A stretch of DNA of 64,000 bases from Balaenoptera acutorostrata (Eukaryota > Chordata > Mammalia > Artiodactyla > Balaenopteridae): assembly GCF_949987535.1 (NCBI RefSeq), contig NC_080070.1:15009770-15073769 (forward strand). The letters are read 5' to 3'. The translations under genes and the position numbers were made by a program. The notes under the pieces are model-generated. The model was not told the origin of the DNA. It did no database searches and saw only the letters and a list, made by a program, of their open reading frames with translations. Positions 28,004 through 40,557 of this stretch are shown in pieces (the stretch's first letter is position 1; each line of letters starts with the position of its first letter).

Positions 28004-28120
28004 GGGAATTCCCTGGCAGTCTGGTGGTTAGGACTTGGTGCTTTCACTGCCGTGGCCGCCCTGTCAATCCCTGGTCCAGGAACTAAGATCCGGCTTGCGG
28101 TGCGGCCAAAAAAAAAAAAA
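28004..28120 (+). mobile_element. Short CHR-type SINE
   Basis: Sense element 'gggaattccctggcagtctg' with 'caatccctggtccaggaac' and an A tail. Near-matching flanks 'aaagtagtagag' and 'aaggtagtacag' suggest a target-site duplication. Confidence 0.88.
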
Positions 28121-28279
28121 AAAGGTAGTACAGAAATGTGCTTTCTTTGAAATCTAGTGTCAGAAATTTAACTCATTTAGCTACTTGCTTAAATATAAGC
28201 AGTAACTTGGGTTAATCCTAGACACTAACCAGCAGAACAATAATCTTTCCCATTTCCTTTAAATCCACTTTCATCTCCA

Positions 28280-28590
28280 TGAACTCTTAAAAATCAAGAT
28301 TGACAAAGGCCATGTGCTGTTTAGTTCCATTTATAAGGTATTTTGGAAAAGGTTAAGCTACAGGGACAGAGATCGGATCAGGGCTGCCAGGGGCTAGGGT
28401 TGGAGAGGAGAGGATTGACAAGGAACAAGCAGAAGGGAATTTTTCAAGGTGATGACGAAGTTCTATATCTGGATCGTGATGGGGGTTACCTGACTGTACA
28501 TTTGTCAGAACTCATCAAACATTTCAAAAGGGTGTCTTCCACTGTATGTAAATACCTCAAGAGACCTGACTTTTAAAAAATAAGAGATTT
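28280..28590 (+). mobile_element. Old L1 3' end, sense
   Basis: 'gggctgccaggggctagggt', 'ctatatctggatcgtgatgg', 'ggttacctgactgtacattt', 'cagaactcatcaaac' and 'ccactgtatgtaaatacctc' are typical of old L1 3' ends. Inactive. Confidence 0.75.
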
Positions 28591-30574
28591 CCAAACAAAC
28601 GAACAAACAAAAAAATCAAGATCAAGATTGTGTGGATGCAGAATTTTTCCTACGTCTCTCTCCAGTGGCACTGGCGGGGAGGTACCTAACTGCTTATTTG
28701 GAATAGGCTAATCAAGAGAAGTCTAGTATAGGAAATGTCTAGTGAATTTTGGGTTTCGACTTCCTTGTATAGGAAGGTGCCAGAAATTAGGCCTGCCTTT
28801 TTGCATTCTTTTTCATTTGGAAACTAATCCAAGAGCTAACTTCCTTAAGTTGTCATCCTTCTCGAACAAGATTCTTATTTGGATGTTTCTGACAGCTTAG
28901 GGAAATTCATGTCAGATCGGTGGCAGGCTTCCAGAATGCTTTTGCGTGGCAGCCCTGTGACAGCACACCTGTGTCTCTGTTAGATTGGGTGGCAACAGAA
29001 GCCACTGTCTCGATCCTCACGTGCTGTCATGCTCACCCTGGTAGGTGGTCGCCAGAACCCTGGTCTGGCCGGGAGGTGGGGTTTAGCCTCCTTGTAGCTC
29101 ACCTTGGCCAGGTAGGGGCAGGAAGAACCCTTGGCCTCTGACCTGCTGGCAAGTCCCTCTTTCTTGCCTCCTCACCACCCAGCTGCCTTTAGGAAGGCTC
29201 ATTGCCAGTGCATTTCAAGATCAGTATCACTAGAGTGAAAATTATGTGTTTTCCTGTTTTTAAGACCAGTGCCTTAGGCGTAACAGTTGGGAGGACCAGA
29301 AGGCTTTCCCCTGTCAGGTGACGCCATCAGGCGCACTCTTCTTTAACAACACCAAATGGACCATATTTTAACTGCTCGAGTAGTGAAAACATGATCTCAA
29401 AATTGTCACATATCAGTAATAACAAATACATAGTTCTATGGTAAATACAGAGAATGGAACAATCTTCTCAGTAGCACTTCTTATTACGAGCCCCCCAAAA
29501 GGAACAAGCAACATATCTGATGTCAACTAAATGGAAAATTAAATAGATCTGCCTTTATGGAATGATTTTCATCTGTATTGCCGTCCCTTTAGCTAGAAGA
29601 TGCTAGAATCTCTAAGGACATATCACAGTCTTAAGTTTCATTATAGGCTGGCTTTGGTCTCACTGTACAGATATGACCAAGGTCAGCAAGGGTTGATGGG
29701 GAGGGGAGAAGGTAAGGTATTTTTTTCTCTAAAGTTACCAGAAACTACGTTGGCTGATTTGATAAGTAATTTTGAGTTGATCAAAATCAAGATTAAAAGG
29801 TCCCTTTTTAAGCATACCTTTTCCTCTTGCATTTTTCCTGATTTTTCATTGCAATTGAAACAGACTGGTAAGCGTCCTGTGATGCCCATGTGTCAAAATC
29901 CAAAAAAAATCATTTTTTGAAAAATTATACCCACACAGATACTTTTATGATCATGTCCATAAAAGGAGGAAGAAGGGAAAGCTAAACTTTAACATCAGAT
30001 CCTTTAGATCCAGGAACTCTTAGGAAGTGAGTGTTTTAGTTTAATCAGTGGTAAACCAGCCATTAGCAAGGAAACTAAAGCTTTCTGTGCAGATACCTTT
30101 TCTTCCACCTCTAAAACAAGAGCTAAGTACATTGGAGAGGGTGACCAGATTGAGCTTAGGAAGTTGGGCCTCGACCCTGAAGACAGGGGGCTGCACTGGG
30201 GCAGACACCCCTGAAATCCTGGGCGTTACGTCTGCCCCCACAAGACCAGCCCAGTCCTGGGTCACAGCCCTGTGCCCTCTCCTGAGAGCCCTGACTACTC
30301 CCTTTGTCCCGCTGGGGGCGGGTGCAGGGAGCCAGGCCAGAGCCCAGAGAAGACCAGGCTGCTGGCCACCCCCCTCCCGTCTGTGTCGCAGCTAACTGAA
30401 AGAGAGAGCTCCACAGGCAGCCGCTTCTGCAGTCACATTAAGTCTGAGTGCCCTGGCCCTCTACCTGTTTTACGGAGACTTGGGCAGAGCTGGTGTTTCT
30501 AGACAGTTGAGCTCCTCGGAAGGAGCTGCCGGGTCTGAGCCTCTCCGTGAGCGTGCGTGGCTTTGTCGTTCCAG

Positions 30575-30856
30575 AAACGTCTCCACCTGTGAGGTGTCCT
30601 CCTCTCAGGCCGTCAGCTCCCCGCAGCGGTCCAAGCGTGTCAAGGAGAACACGCCTCCGCGCTGCGCCCTGGTGCACAGCAGCCCGGCCTGCAGCTCCTC
30701 CGTCACGTGCGGCTGGGGCGACGGGGCCTCCAGCACCACCAGGGAGAGGCAGCGGCAGACGATCGTCATTCCTGACACCCCCAGCCCCACGGTCAGCGTC
30801 ATCACCATCAGCAGCGACACAGATGAGGAGGAGGAGCAGAAGCATGCCCCCGCCAG
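30575..30856 (+). CDS. HIPK2: HIPK2 window exon 10: NLS-like region and SUMO-interaction motif
   Basis: One base completes an Arg; 93 codons and two bases follow. [20 protein letters not shown] and [10 protein letters not shown] form a basic, Ser-rich NLS-like part. [20 protein letters not shown] then [17 protein letters not shown] ends the exon. The hydrophobic VSVITI core followed by SSDTDEEEE (about 30792-30840) is a textbook SUMO-interaction motif. In HIPK2 it is known to be needed for recruitment to PML bodies and for speckle retention. The exon is GC-rich. The acceptor is 'cgttccag|aaa' and the donor 'cag|gtgagg'. No frame defect is seen. Confidence 0.97.
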
Positions 30857-32389
30857 GTGAGGCTGTGCCACCTTCAGACTCCAGGACGGAGCGGAGTTGC
30901 GTTTCCGTCTCGCGCAGAGACAGTTACGGTGGATCTGGACCACCTTCCATCGTCCAGCGTGATGACCCCTCTCTCCCGGCCCCTGAATTTTGGCTTTGCC
31001 GTGTCCTGGAGCCCTAAGGTGATTTCAAGGGAATGTCAAAGAGATTTTCCATAATTGTTGAAAGCCGAAATAATTTTGGGTCACTTTGGTCTTAAAAAAT
31101 AGTTGCAGGCCCTTTACATTTGGGGGACGTGAGACCATAAAATCAGGCACACGTTGCCAGTGTATTTCAACCCTCGTACGCTTAAAAATCTCTGCCTCGG
31201 GCTATTGAATTTATTCCTAGTTGGTCAGGCTATTTCTCTAACACTGCCTTGGCTCTCTCAGAATTTGAGGTAATTGTCCAATTAATCAGAAAGTTTCCTG
31301 TGTCTGATTAACGTGGTCTATCAAACTGCCAGTTGGCTCTTCACCCAGAGAGCATTACTGTTTATTCCAAAGTAGTAAGAACTCATTTTAGTCTCTGTAT
31401 GCTTCCTGGGGAGAGGGAGGAAATATTTATTATATTTGCGAGACTTTTCACCCTAGTGCCAGAGCCTGTTTTCTACACTTTCCAGCCAGACTGCAGCGGA
31501 GCGCGGTGTGAGCTTGGGCTGTCTGATGGTCCCCCGGAACTTGCTCCTCTGAACAGTCGGTCCCCTGGCCTTCAGCACCCCCAGGCCTCGGGACCTTGTA
31601 GATCCAAAGTCTCACAGTCCCAACCTGCTGGCTCCTCCCTTTGGGACCCAGGACCTGGGAAGGGAGGCCTGCCCCACGCTGCCAGTCAGCGCACATCCCA
31701 TGACCTGATGTGAAGCTTAACATTCACAGTTAGGCCCAAATCACTAATTCCTGATTGGATACAAAGTCCCTGATTATAATCACAAATTCTTGTGATTAGA
31801 TAATAAATTCCTACACTTAAAATCATTACAAGATATGCAGACAGACTGATTTAAACATTCTCACTACAGCTATTTCTTCCTGCATGGGGCATCCCCTTCC
31901 CATCTTTATAATGAACTCAGCGTCTTATCTTCTCATGATAGGGCTAGTGTATCTCTCATTCCAGTGTCCTCTTTAATGGCCCAGCCTAGTCTTCAGTGTG
32001 TCTCAGAGAAGCATATCATGGAGTATTTCTGGTCCTAGCATTGGGCCAGGCGCTAGAGGGACCACGGGGCTGGGGGGATGGGGCTCAGTGCTTCATTCCC
32101 AGGCTGCCTGTTCCAGAACTGGGCTCAGTTTCCTTTTGGAGAACAGTCCCAAGTTGAGTCAATACCCCGTCCTGCCCAGTGCCTCGTGCCTCGCAGGCCC
32201 TTCCCAAAGAGAAAGGCTCCTCCCGGCTCCGGCCCGGCCCCTGGCCTGGAGCAGCTTCTGCACACATTTGTAGCATCAGGCACGAGAAGGACCAGCAACC
32301 TCACACAGCCCTTTGCCACAACTGGAAAAAGGCGATTTTAAAATCTGACAATTGACTAGATTGGAATATCATTTTGACATTTGAATTGA

Positions 32390-32584
32390 CACAGAATCTC
32401 GACCTGTGTGCTCAGGAGAGAACTGAATAGTGGGTCTGAGGAGAAGGAGAATGAGAGAGCCATCTCTCCACCTGTCAAGGCTGCTGCCGGGGCCGTGAGC
32501 GCAAAACGAGCCAAAGCACAGGCTACTTCCGCAGCAGCTCGGGGGCCCAGAAAGAAGAGAACTGCAGTACTTGACAGCATGTGA
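32390..32584 (+). pseudogene. Unidentified short reading frame resembling a protein C-terminus
   Basis: An open frame runs from after a TGA (32387-32389) to a TGA at 32582-32584. Its content looks protein-like rather than random: ELNSGSEEKENERAISPPVK, then AAAGAVSAKRAKAQATSAAA and RGPRKKRTAVLDSM. The acidic SEEKENE block followed by an Ala/Lys/Arg-rich tail is like the disordered end of a nuclear or chromatin protein. It has no ATG of its own and no HIPK2 homology. A retrocopy fragment is one explanation; chance is another. I do not recognise the source. Confidence 0.25.
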
Positions 32585-33091
32585 GGACCCTGGTGACTTC
32601 ACAGATGAGTCAAGACTTAGGGGAGGGCAGGGAGGGAGCTGACTGCCAGGTGCGTGTGTAAGCGACAACCACAGACAGCGACAGGGGGCTGCTGAGTACC
32701 AGAGCTTCATACAGTGGAAAATGCAGGGGAAGGCCCGCCTGCCCAGGGGAACGAAACGCACCAGAGAGGTTCCGCCAAATGGGGGAAGCTGCAGGCTGAG
32801 GCCAGCGCGTAATCGAGACGGGTGGCAGCTGTGCACAGGTGTGACGGGAGGCGCGCAGAATGAGATGATGGTGTTTTCTGGAGGGATCAAATGACTGTTG
32901 CCTTAAAGGAGTGTTTTAGGACCCAGGAAGACAGGAAGGTGTATTTGAGTCTGAGGAGGATCAAACAGAAACCAGTAGCTATTTTATTCATAGCGAAACC
33001 ACCGTGTAATGCGGCCACGTTAATGTGACTGCATTTTGTAATGAGAAAAAAAACGGGGAAATACGATTACTCGTTCTTAGATATCAGAATT

Positions 33092-33386
33092 TTTATTTAT
33101 TTATTTATTTGTTTATTTATTTTTGGCTGTGTTGGGTCTTCGTTTCTGTGCAAGGGCTTTCTCTAGTTGTGGCAAGCGGGGGCCACTCTTCATCGCGGTG
33201 CGCGGGCCTCTCACTGTCGCGGCCTCTCTTGTTGCGGAGCACAGGCTCCAGATGCGCAGGCTCAGCAGTTGTGGCTCACGGGCCCAGTTGCCCCGCGGCA
33301 TGTGGGATCTTCCCAGACCAGGGCTCGAACCCGTGTCCCCTGCATTAGCAGGCAGATTCTTAACTACTGCGCCACCAGGGAAGCCC
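33092..33386 (-). mobile_element. CHR-type SINE, antisense
   Basis: Begins with (TTTA)n, then 'ggctgtgttgggtcttcg', and ends 'gccaccagggaagccc'. Perfect 14-bp target-site duplication 'tagatatcagaatt' at 33078-33091 and 33387-33400, so a fairly young insertion. Confidence 0.95.
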
Positions 33387-33400
33387 TAGATATCAGAATT

Positions 33401-33560
33401 ATGGCAAAATTTAACACAGTAAATATTTATTGGCCCCACTGGTAAGATATTATGCTCGGAACCACAGGTGCTACATAAATAAGGTAGACAGCCTCTGTCC
33501 TCAGGAGGTTTGCAGGGTAATAAGCCAGGTAAGACGTGTGCAAATCAGCATAACACAAAA
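33401..33560 (+). repeat. L2-like 3' end remnant
   Basis: 'acacagtaaatatttattgg', 'ggaaccacaggtgctacata' and 'cagcctctgtcctcaggagg' resemble the L2 3' end. The SINE at 33092 landed beside or inside it. Confidence 0.5.
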
Positions 33561-34589
33561 CAGAATATCAGCCCCCTAAAAACTAGCAGAGGACTGTGGG
33601 GATTCAAAGGGGAAATAGCTTGAGGAAGTAGCAGGGGAGAGGAGGCTTTTCAAGGTCAAAGGTCCTGATGGGTGTGGACAGTGGGTAGAGGAGGTGAGAC
33701 TGCAAATTCCAGCGAGATAGGTGGCGGGCGGAACCTCAAAGTTGGGCAGAGGGGATCAAGAGCACGTAGGGCCACTGATCAGAGAGAAAGCGGGAGACAA
33801 GGAAAAAAGGGATTTCAGATTGGAAAGGGAGATCTGAGGTCTCTCCTTAGGTGGGCGTGGCCAGCTTTGCGAGGAGGTGCTGAGGAGCTGGTGGGAAAGC
33901 ATCAGTCCTGGGAAAACAAGGCCGTGCCCCCAGGTGCAGCCCACGGGGGAGCCTCCCAGCGGCCCTCCAGCTGGAAGCTTCTCTACCTGTCAGTGCTCCA
34001 GCGTGAACCGTGGAGACTTCCCTCCTAGGCCCTGACCGTTCTCGTTCCCAAACCTGATTTCTCCCAGCCGTGAGCATCATGATTCTGATCTTCCGTGTTC
34101 CTGACCTCATTTCCTATTTGCGGCTCACCCCCAGTGCTAGCCCTGTAACCCTGCCTGAAATGCCGATCACCCCCCCTCACGTGACTCAGGCTCAACACAG
34201 CAGCCAGAGAGCGGGGTGAGGGGCGATGATGCTCACAGGGACGGTGAGCGCGGACCACATGGCGGCGTCTTTTAGAGCCGACGTGAGACAGATAATGGTA
34301 AATCCACCTTTTTTAGGACTAAGCTTGTCACTAACTCTCCAGGACCAGCTGATAATTGCCTGGAATTTTCAGAAGAATGCCAAAGCAAAATTATCATTCC
34401 CGACCCCCAGTATGTGGCACTGTTCGTTGCCATATTAGATGGATGGTCAGCAATTCCTCCTTGTAAGGAGGACTCCAGAGCGTGAGGGGCAGGCTGGGGG
34501 TGAGTGAAGTAGAGAGGAGGGGAGTCATAACAGACATTCCCCAGGTGTTCTCACCTGCACTTTCTGTGCATCATTCGATGGAATATACA

Positions 34590-34715
34590 AGGCCAGTAGT
34601 TGTAGTCCCATTTGATAGATGAGGAAACTGAGGCCCGAGAAAGGTAAGTGACTCACCCAGATTGACAAAGGTTCTAAGTAGCAGAATTAGGATTCAGGTT
34701 CTGTGACATTGAGGA
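34590..34715 (-). repeat. MIR remnant, antisense
   Basis: 'gatagatgaggaaactgagg', 'aggtaagtgactcacccaga' and 'agcagaattaggattcaggt' match MIR in reverse. Confidence 0.7.
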
Positions 34716-35958
34716 AATGGCAGTCTTAATTACTGGCAAAAATAACTGATTTCTCTTCAGTCATTAATTCAACACATTATAAATTGTGTCCTGTGCTTCC
34801 TCTGACCACCACCGTGCCCACACCCATGGTCACACCCACTGTGTGCAGGGCACCAGGCCAGGGCAGTGGGAGAGTCCAGGGTACGTTCACTGAGCCCCAA
34901 CTGGGGCCAGGCGTCGATTGGTCAGAGTGCTGGGAGCAGCAGGCAGGGCAGAAGTCAGCTCTTCTCATTCTTTAAGAAGATTTGAAAAAGTGAGGAGGCC
35001 AAGAAAGACCCAGCAGCCTCCTCTTTCTCGATGTTGGACGAGGGGGCTCTGTGGTCATGGCTAGAGAATTTGCCTAAAGATAGCAAACAGATATTTTTCT
35101 GGGTACCCCAGGATTAGGAAGTAGATCCAGTCTTATTTTAAATATATATAAATGATTTTGATTAGAGGAGCATTTGACTGTCCACACGTGCTGAATAAGC
35201 TCTTTTCTCCCTTGAACTTTCCTTGGAGAAAGCTTATAGGTGCACGTCTTATTCAGACCCTTCTGCCAGCCTTGCCTTGTGCTGCAACTGTCTTTTAGAG
35301 GCCATGAGGCTACATCATACAGTCTTCCAAAGTGTGTGACCAGAGTGGCTCATTTCAGCTGATCAATTAGAAATAATTTTGCCCAGTCTCCATTATTCAT
35401 TCATTTATCTGTTCATTCAGTTATCTGACTATTTCTGGTAGACGGGGTTCATTTACTTCGGTCATCAGGGCACTGCTATATTCTTCATCACTTGGGGAGT
35501 GTGTTACAGCTAATGTGACCAAAATGTGAACTTCAATAGAAGATTGATTCATCAGGATCACTAAGTATTTTAAACAGGGATCACTCTGAAAATGTTTATG
35601 AAAAAAAAAATGTGACCCTAAATGTTCTTCTTTACACTAAATTGAAAATCTAGAGAAATTACTATAGAAAAGGCACAGTCAGGAAGCTGATGGACTGCTG
35701 CTCAAAAGACAGCCTGAAAAATTAACATCCACTTAACAGGGGAAAAGCGTGCACACCCACTTAGGCCAGCATTGTGCTGTGCTAGTGGCATCAGAGTCAA
35801 GCTCGAGGGAAGAAGCAAAGGACCCAACTCACAGTGCCATTTGGAGGGCTTGTTGCTTCGCGGTGTTAAGTTACACCCCACAGATGAACAGAGGATGTTT
35901 TGTCCAGGGAACTCTACTGCATCTTCATTACAGGGTTACGTTCAAAACACCCCAGTGG

Positions 35959-36342
35959 GGGGCTTCCCTGGTGGCTCAGTGGGGGGCTTCCCTGGTGGCT
36001 CAGTGGTTAAGAATCCGTCTGCCAATGCAGTGGACATAGGTTCAAGCCCTGGTCCAGCAAGATCCCACATGCCGCGGAGCAACTAAGCCCGTGCACCACA
36101 ACTACTGAGCCTGCGCTCTAGAGCCCACGAGCCACAGTTACTGAGCCCACGTGCCACAACTACTGAAGCCCGCGCGCCTAGAGCCTGTGCTCCGCAAAAA
36201 GAGAAGCCACTGCAATGAGAAGCCCACGCACTGCCACGAAGAGTAGCCCCCGCTCGCCATAACTAGAGAAAGCCCACGTGCAGCAGCAAAGACCCAACGC
36301 AGCCAAAAATAAATAAATAAATAAATAAACCTATTTTTTAAA
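35959..36342 (+). mobile_element. CHR-type SINE with duplicated head
   Basis: Sense SINE with 'gtggctcagtggttaagaat', 'gacataggttcaagccctgg', tandem 'cacaactactgag' units and a (AAAT)n tail. The 15-bp target-site duplication 'aaaacaccccagtgg' lies at 35944-35958 and 36343-36357. A 24-bp unit at the 5' end is present twice (35957-35980 and 35981-36004). Confidence 0.94.
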
Positions 36343-37237
36343 AAAACACCCCAGTGGTTAAGGGGCTGCATTTTATGAAAAGACTCTGTTTTGAAGAGGA
36401 GACACTGCACCGGAGTGTTCCCAGCCACCTGTCCTAACACTGCCGCACGTTACAAAGCTTTCACAGACGTGTAGCGACTTCCTGGTGTCCTCCCTGCCTT
36501 CTGCAGGGCAGAGGGAGGAGGGCGGGAGCGGATTGGGAAGCACAGGGCAGAGCCATGCCCAGCAGATGGACCCAGCGTGGTCAGGAGAGACTCGCAGGCT
36601 GGAGCGCAGGAGGTGGAGGGAGAGTGAACACCTGCTGCTGTGCGTGATGCATGAGGACTGGGGCCAGCCTTGGCTCCTTCTAGGCCCTGTTTCAGATTTC
36701 TCCAGAAGGTAGTCATGTAAAAAGTGACCGTAGTGGTGACATGGATGTGTGTGTGTGTGTATGTTGAAAGACATACACATAGATATAAACATGTGGATAA
36801 TGTAACGCGAATGTAATGTATGCACCAAATTTAAAATGTAGATTTTTTGGTTCTCACTGATGACTTTAAATTGGAAGCCACATGATACATCGGAAGGAGC
36901 ACACTGGCCTGGTGGCCTCGTCGCCCGGCCCCTCTTTCCACACGAAGGGCTGGTTAAAAGCAGTCGGCCTTGTATTTATTTCCAGCTGGGTGGAGAGGGA
37001 GTGGGCACAGCATAGCGAGCCGCGCGCGCGCCTGTGCAGGTGGCCGGGTCGGCAGCTGTCACCTCCATCAGCTGGGACAGCTGTCCATGCGAACAACCCC
37101 GTGACCCACGCTTGGAGGAGACCACCGTCACCAACTGTGCCCCTGGTGGAACCAGCAGGAGCAGTCTCAGTTGCCTTATGTTCTCAGTCTCGTGGGTAGC
37201 AGGGGGCTGTGTAGCTGGTGATTAAAAGGGAGTGCAG

Positions 37238-38075
37238 GCTCTGGACAACCCAACAGCGAAAAAAATAACAACCTAATTTAAAAATGGGCTAAGGACTTGG
37301 ACCGATGTTTCTTAAAAGAAGACACGTACGGGGCCAACAGCCATATGAAAACTGCTCAACGTTACTCGTGATCAGGGAAATGCAAACCAAAACCATGATG
37401 AGATATCACCTCACACCTGTCGGGATGGCTATTATCAAAAAGAAAAGATAACGAGTGTTGACGAGGAGGATGTGGAGACACTGGAACTCTTGTGCACTGT
37501 TGGTGGGAATATGAATTGGTGCAGCCGCTATGGAAAACAGTATGGAAGTGCCTCAAAAAAATTAAAAATAGAGCTGCCATATGATCTAGCAGTCCCATTT
37601 CTGAGTATTTATCCAAAAGAATGGAAATCAGGACCTCAAAGAGATAGCCACTCCCATGTTGATTGCAGCATTAGTCACAATAGCCGAGATGTGGAAACAA
37701 CCTAAGTGTCCATCAGATGAATGGACAGATGAATGGGTAAAGAAAAGGTGGCGTGTGCATACAGTGGAATTCTGTTCAGCCTTAAAAAGAAGGAAATTGT
37801 GCAATATGCTAAAAACCTCTTACGTGAGCTATCTAAAAGAGTCAAATTCACAGAATCAAAGAGTGGAATGTCGGTTGCCAGGGACTGTGGGTAGGGGGAA
37901 ATGGGGAGTCACTGATCAACAGGCATACACTTCAGTTGAGATGAATAAGCTCTACAGATCTGTACAGCATCACAGCCATAGTCATCGCTACTGTATTGTA
38001 TACTTAGAATTTTAAGAAGGTAGATCTCATGTTGCATATTCTTACCACAATAAAATAAAATTTTTTAAAATAAAT
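37238..38075 (+). mobile_element. Old L1 3' end (ORF2 end and 3'UTR), sense
   Basis: Recognisable L1 ORF2 C-terminal and 3'UTR phrases in order: 'catatgaaaactgctcaacg', 'gggaaatgcaaaccaaaacc', 'actgttggtgggaatatgaa', 'gtccatcagatgaatggac' and 'cagtggaattctgttcagcc', then an A/T-rich tail. The frame is broken; inactive. Confidence 0.88.
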
Positions 38076-38121
38076 AAACTAAGACCACACTTAGTCACAC
38101 ATAGAAAAAGAAGAAGAATGC

Positions 38122-38335
38122 TAGCTCTTGGTTCCAACCTGACTTTGCCCCTAACCAGCTGTGTGACCTTGAACAACTAAGTGACCTAAGCTCTCCACAT
38201 CTGAAGTTTGTTGTTCTTAAAATGAAAGTTGTAATATTCTTCACCTCGTAGTTTTGCTGTGAGGATTAGAGGGGATAAAACATGCAGAGGACTTTGAACA
38301 GTAGTTGTGCGTTCAGTAAACGTTTCCTGTATTTA
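38122..38335 (+). repeat. MIR SINE
   Basis: 'ccctaaccagctgtgtgacc', 'ttgaacaactaagtgaccta', 'ttgctgtgaggattagaggg' and 'gtgcgttcagtaaacgtttc' give a nearly full sense MIR. Confidence 0.8.
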
Positions 38336-38895
38336 GTAATCAATGCCATAGTAACAGAAGAGCAGTATTTTTTACATATAGCATTGATTATGGCATCAGA
38401 GGCATGAAATCAGTCATGGAAAGTTCATTGGTGGAGATGAGTTTTGACTCAGGTCTTGGAGGACGGAATTGACGGTGATTGGCAAATGGAAATCAGAAGC
38501 ACATTCCGGTTAGGGTCCTGCAGAGAAGGGGTCACAGATTTGTGTCTGATCCTCCAGCAGTGTTTTCTCCATTGGGGCTGACTTCTTTACTTAGCTCCTT
38601 ATTTCTTTTCATCATTTTAAAATGATGGAAATCATCTATTGCCATGACAGCACAAGGCAGTCATGAACTCTGGCAGCTTTGTTTTTTATTTGGAAGTGAT
38701 GTTCTGTTGAGACCACTTAAGCAAGCATCTCTCATTCTTCTGCTATCACTGTCTCTCACTTCCATTACCAGTTCATAATGGGATTGATAAGCTATCAATG
38801 ATAATTAGACACTACAGTGGGATGAAGCCCAGTAGAATAGACACGTAGGAGCCAAAAGAACCCATAGTAGTAATGTCAAATGTGTGCTCATTTTT

Positions 38896-39246
38896 TTTAA
38901 TATAATTTTTAAGTGATTAGCTTTTTTTTTTTTTTTAATTTATTTTTAGCTGCGTTGGGTCTTCGTTGCTGCACGCGGGCTTTCTCTATTTGTGGCGAGC
39001 GGGGGCTACTCTTCCTTGTGGTGCGCAGGCTTCTCATTGTGGTGGCTTCTCTTATTGCGGAGCATGGGCTCTAGGCGCAGGGGCTTCAGTAGTTGTGGCT
39101 CGTGGGCTCTAGAGCGCAGGCGCAGTAGTTGTGGTGCACAGGCTTAGTTGGTCCGCGGCATGTGGGATCTTCCTGAACCAGGAATCGAACCCCTATCCCC
39201 TGCATTGGCAGGTGGATTCTTAACCACTGTGCCACCAGGGAAGCCC
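38896..39246 (-). mobile_element. CHR-type SINE, antisense
   Basis: T-rich start, 'agctgcgttgggtcttcg', tandem 'agtagttgtgg' units, ending 'gccaccagggaagccc'. Target-site duplication 'gtgtgctcattttt' at 38882-38895 and 39247-39260. Confidence 0.94.
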
Positions 39247-40303
39247 GTGTGCTCATTTTTAAACTGACTCATTTAACAGTTTCTCATTTGTTCTCTAATC
39301 TGCATAGTACATCAGGTAGAGCACAGAGATTTCTAACAATAGAAGAGATTAAAAACAGAGCTATCAAATTAATTCACCTTTTCCAAACCTGTCACATGTA
39401 AATCCAAAGAGGTAGATAAATCAGCATTAGACTGTGTTGTACCTATCTGCTCCTTGGGCATGGGGACTGCCAGATCAGAAAAAAGGGATGGGACCCATGA
39501 AGAGTTCGGAGAGGTTTTCTCCCACACTCCTTGGTATAGATGACAAGATACTGACACGCAGAATTCCTCAACATTTCCGTCGGGAGATGGCCCTCAATTC
39601 TGAGGGGTCATCTAGAGCAAGCTGTCAGTTGTTACAAGATTTTTGCCAGAAAGCCTTCCTTCAGTGACAAGAAACTCACTGATTCATTAAGCGGCCCATT
39701 GTATGTTCAGATAATTCCAGTTGTCAGGGAATTTGTACTCGTATTGAGCTGAAGCTTCTCCACAATTTCTAAAATTGAGTGAAGAATTCCAAATATGTCC
39801 AACTTGAATTTTATTGCAGCTTGGCCAAACTTAGTGGTGTGTGTGTGGGTGTATGTGTGTGTTTAATTTGCTCATTTTCTAAACTATTCAGAACCTAAGG
39901 AGGATATATAGTCAGCAGGAATTGTCTGGGTCTGGGTCTACATATAAGGTACACTTACTAAAAGGATTTATTTTCTCTCCAAATTAGGAGTAAAGCGAAT
40001 CCTATTTTAAGTGTCTTTAATAATAAATCTTTAAGGGACCATCACAATGGCTCCCTTAAGGCCACTCTCCCTAACGGATGTCATAGCAGGTTAGAGCTGG
40101 AGGGACACCCAGGGTCACCCCAAAATCCAGGCCACCGCCCGAGGTCACACCAATAAATGGACAGCCACACCAGGACTAGAGCACGAGCTCCCAGGACACA
40201 TTTGGGAGCAGCCAGCCTCTGTTCTTCGCGTGGGGTCCGCCACCCACAGACCACGCGTCTGCAGCAGAACATTTCTGCGTTTTGTGAGATGACCAGATAA
40301 GTC

Positions 40304-40305
<2 letters not shown>

Positions 40306-40352
<47 letters not shown>
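40306..40352. repeat. (TG)n microsatellite
   Basis: Uninterrupted TG dinucleotide run of about 47 bp, likely polymorphic. Confidence 0.97.
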
Positions 40353-40353
<1 letters not shown>

Positions 40354-40540
40354 GTTTAATCAGGCAGAACTGGCTGTGACCGAAGCTGAGCATGAAGGGC
40401 AGGACACCCGGAGCTGCGTGCTCATGGCCTGACCCTGGTCCTGGGAGCGTTTTGTGATGGTGCCGGGGGTGGAGGTGGAGGGCTGGGCGTTCCTTTAACA
40501 GCGTCTTATTACACGACAGACTGCTTGCAAACCAGCCCCG

Positions 40541-40557
40541 CCCCCCCCCCCCCCCCC
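40541..40557. repeat. C17 homopolymer
   Basis: Seventeen C in a row after 'cagccccg'. The length is likely uncertain in the assembly. Confidence 0.9.

Larger units (their letters stand above)
27689..30574 (+). other. HIPK2: HIPK2 window intron 9
   Basis: Intron of 2.9 kb with a short CHR SINE (28004-28120) and a sense L1 3' remnant (28280-28590). The stretch 28600-30570 shows no recognised element. The last 200 bp are GC-rich and lead into a GC-rich exon. Confidence 0.82.

Noticed and set aside
37238..38075. Possible protein-coding fragment with reverse-transcriptase-like C-terminus
   Set aside because: It is an old, broken L1 ORF2 end; no intact frame remains.
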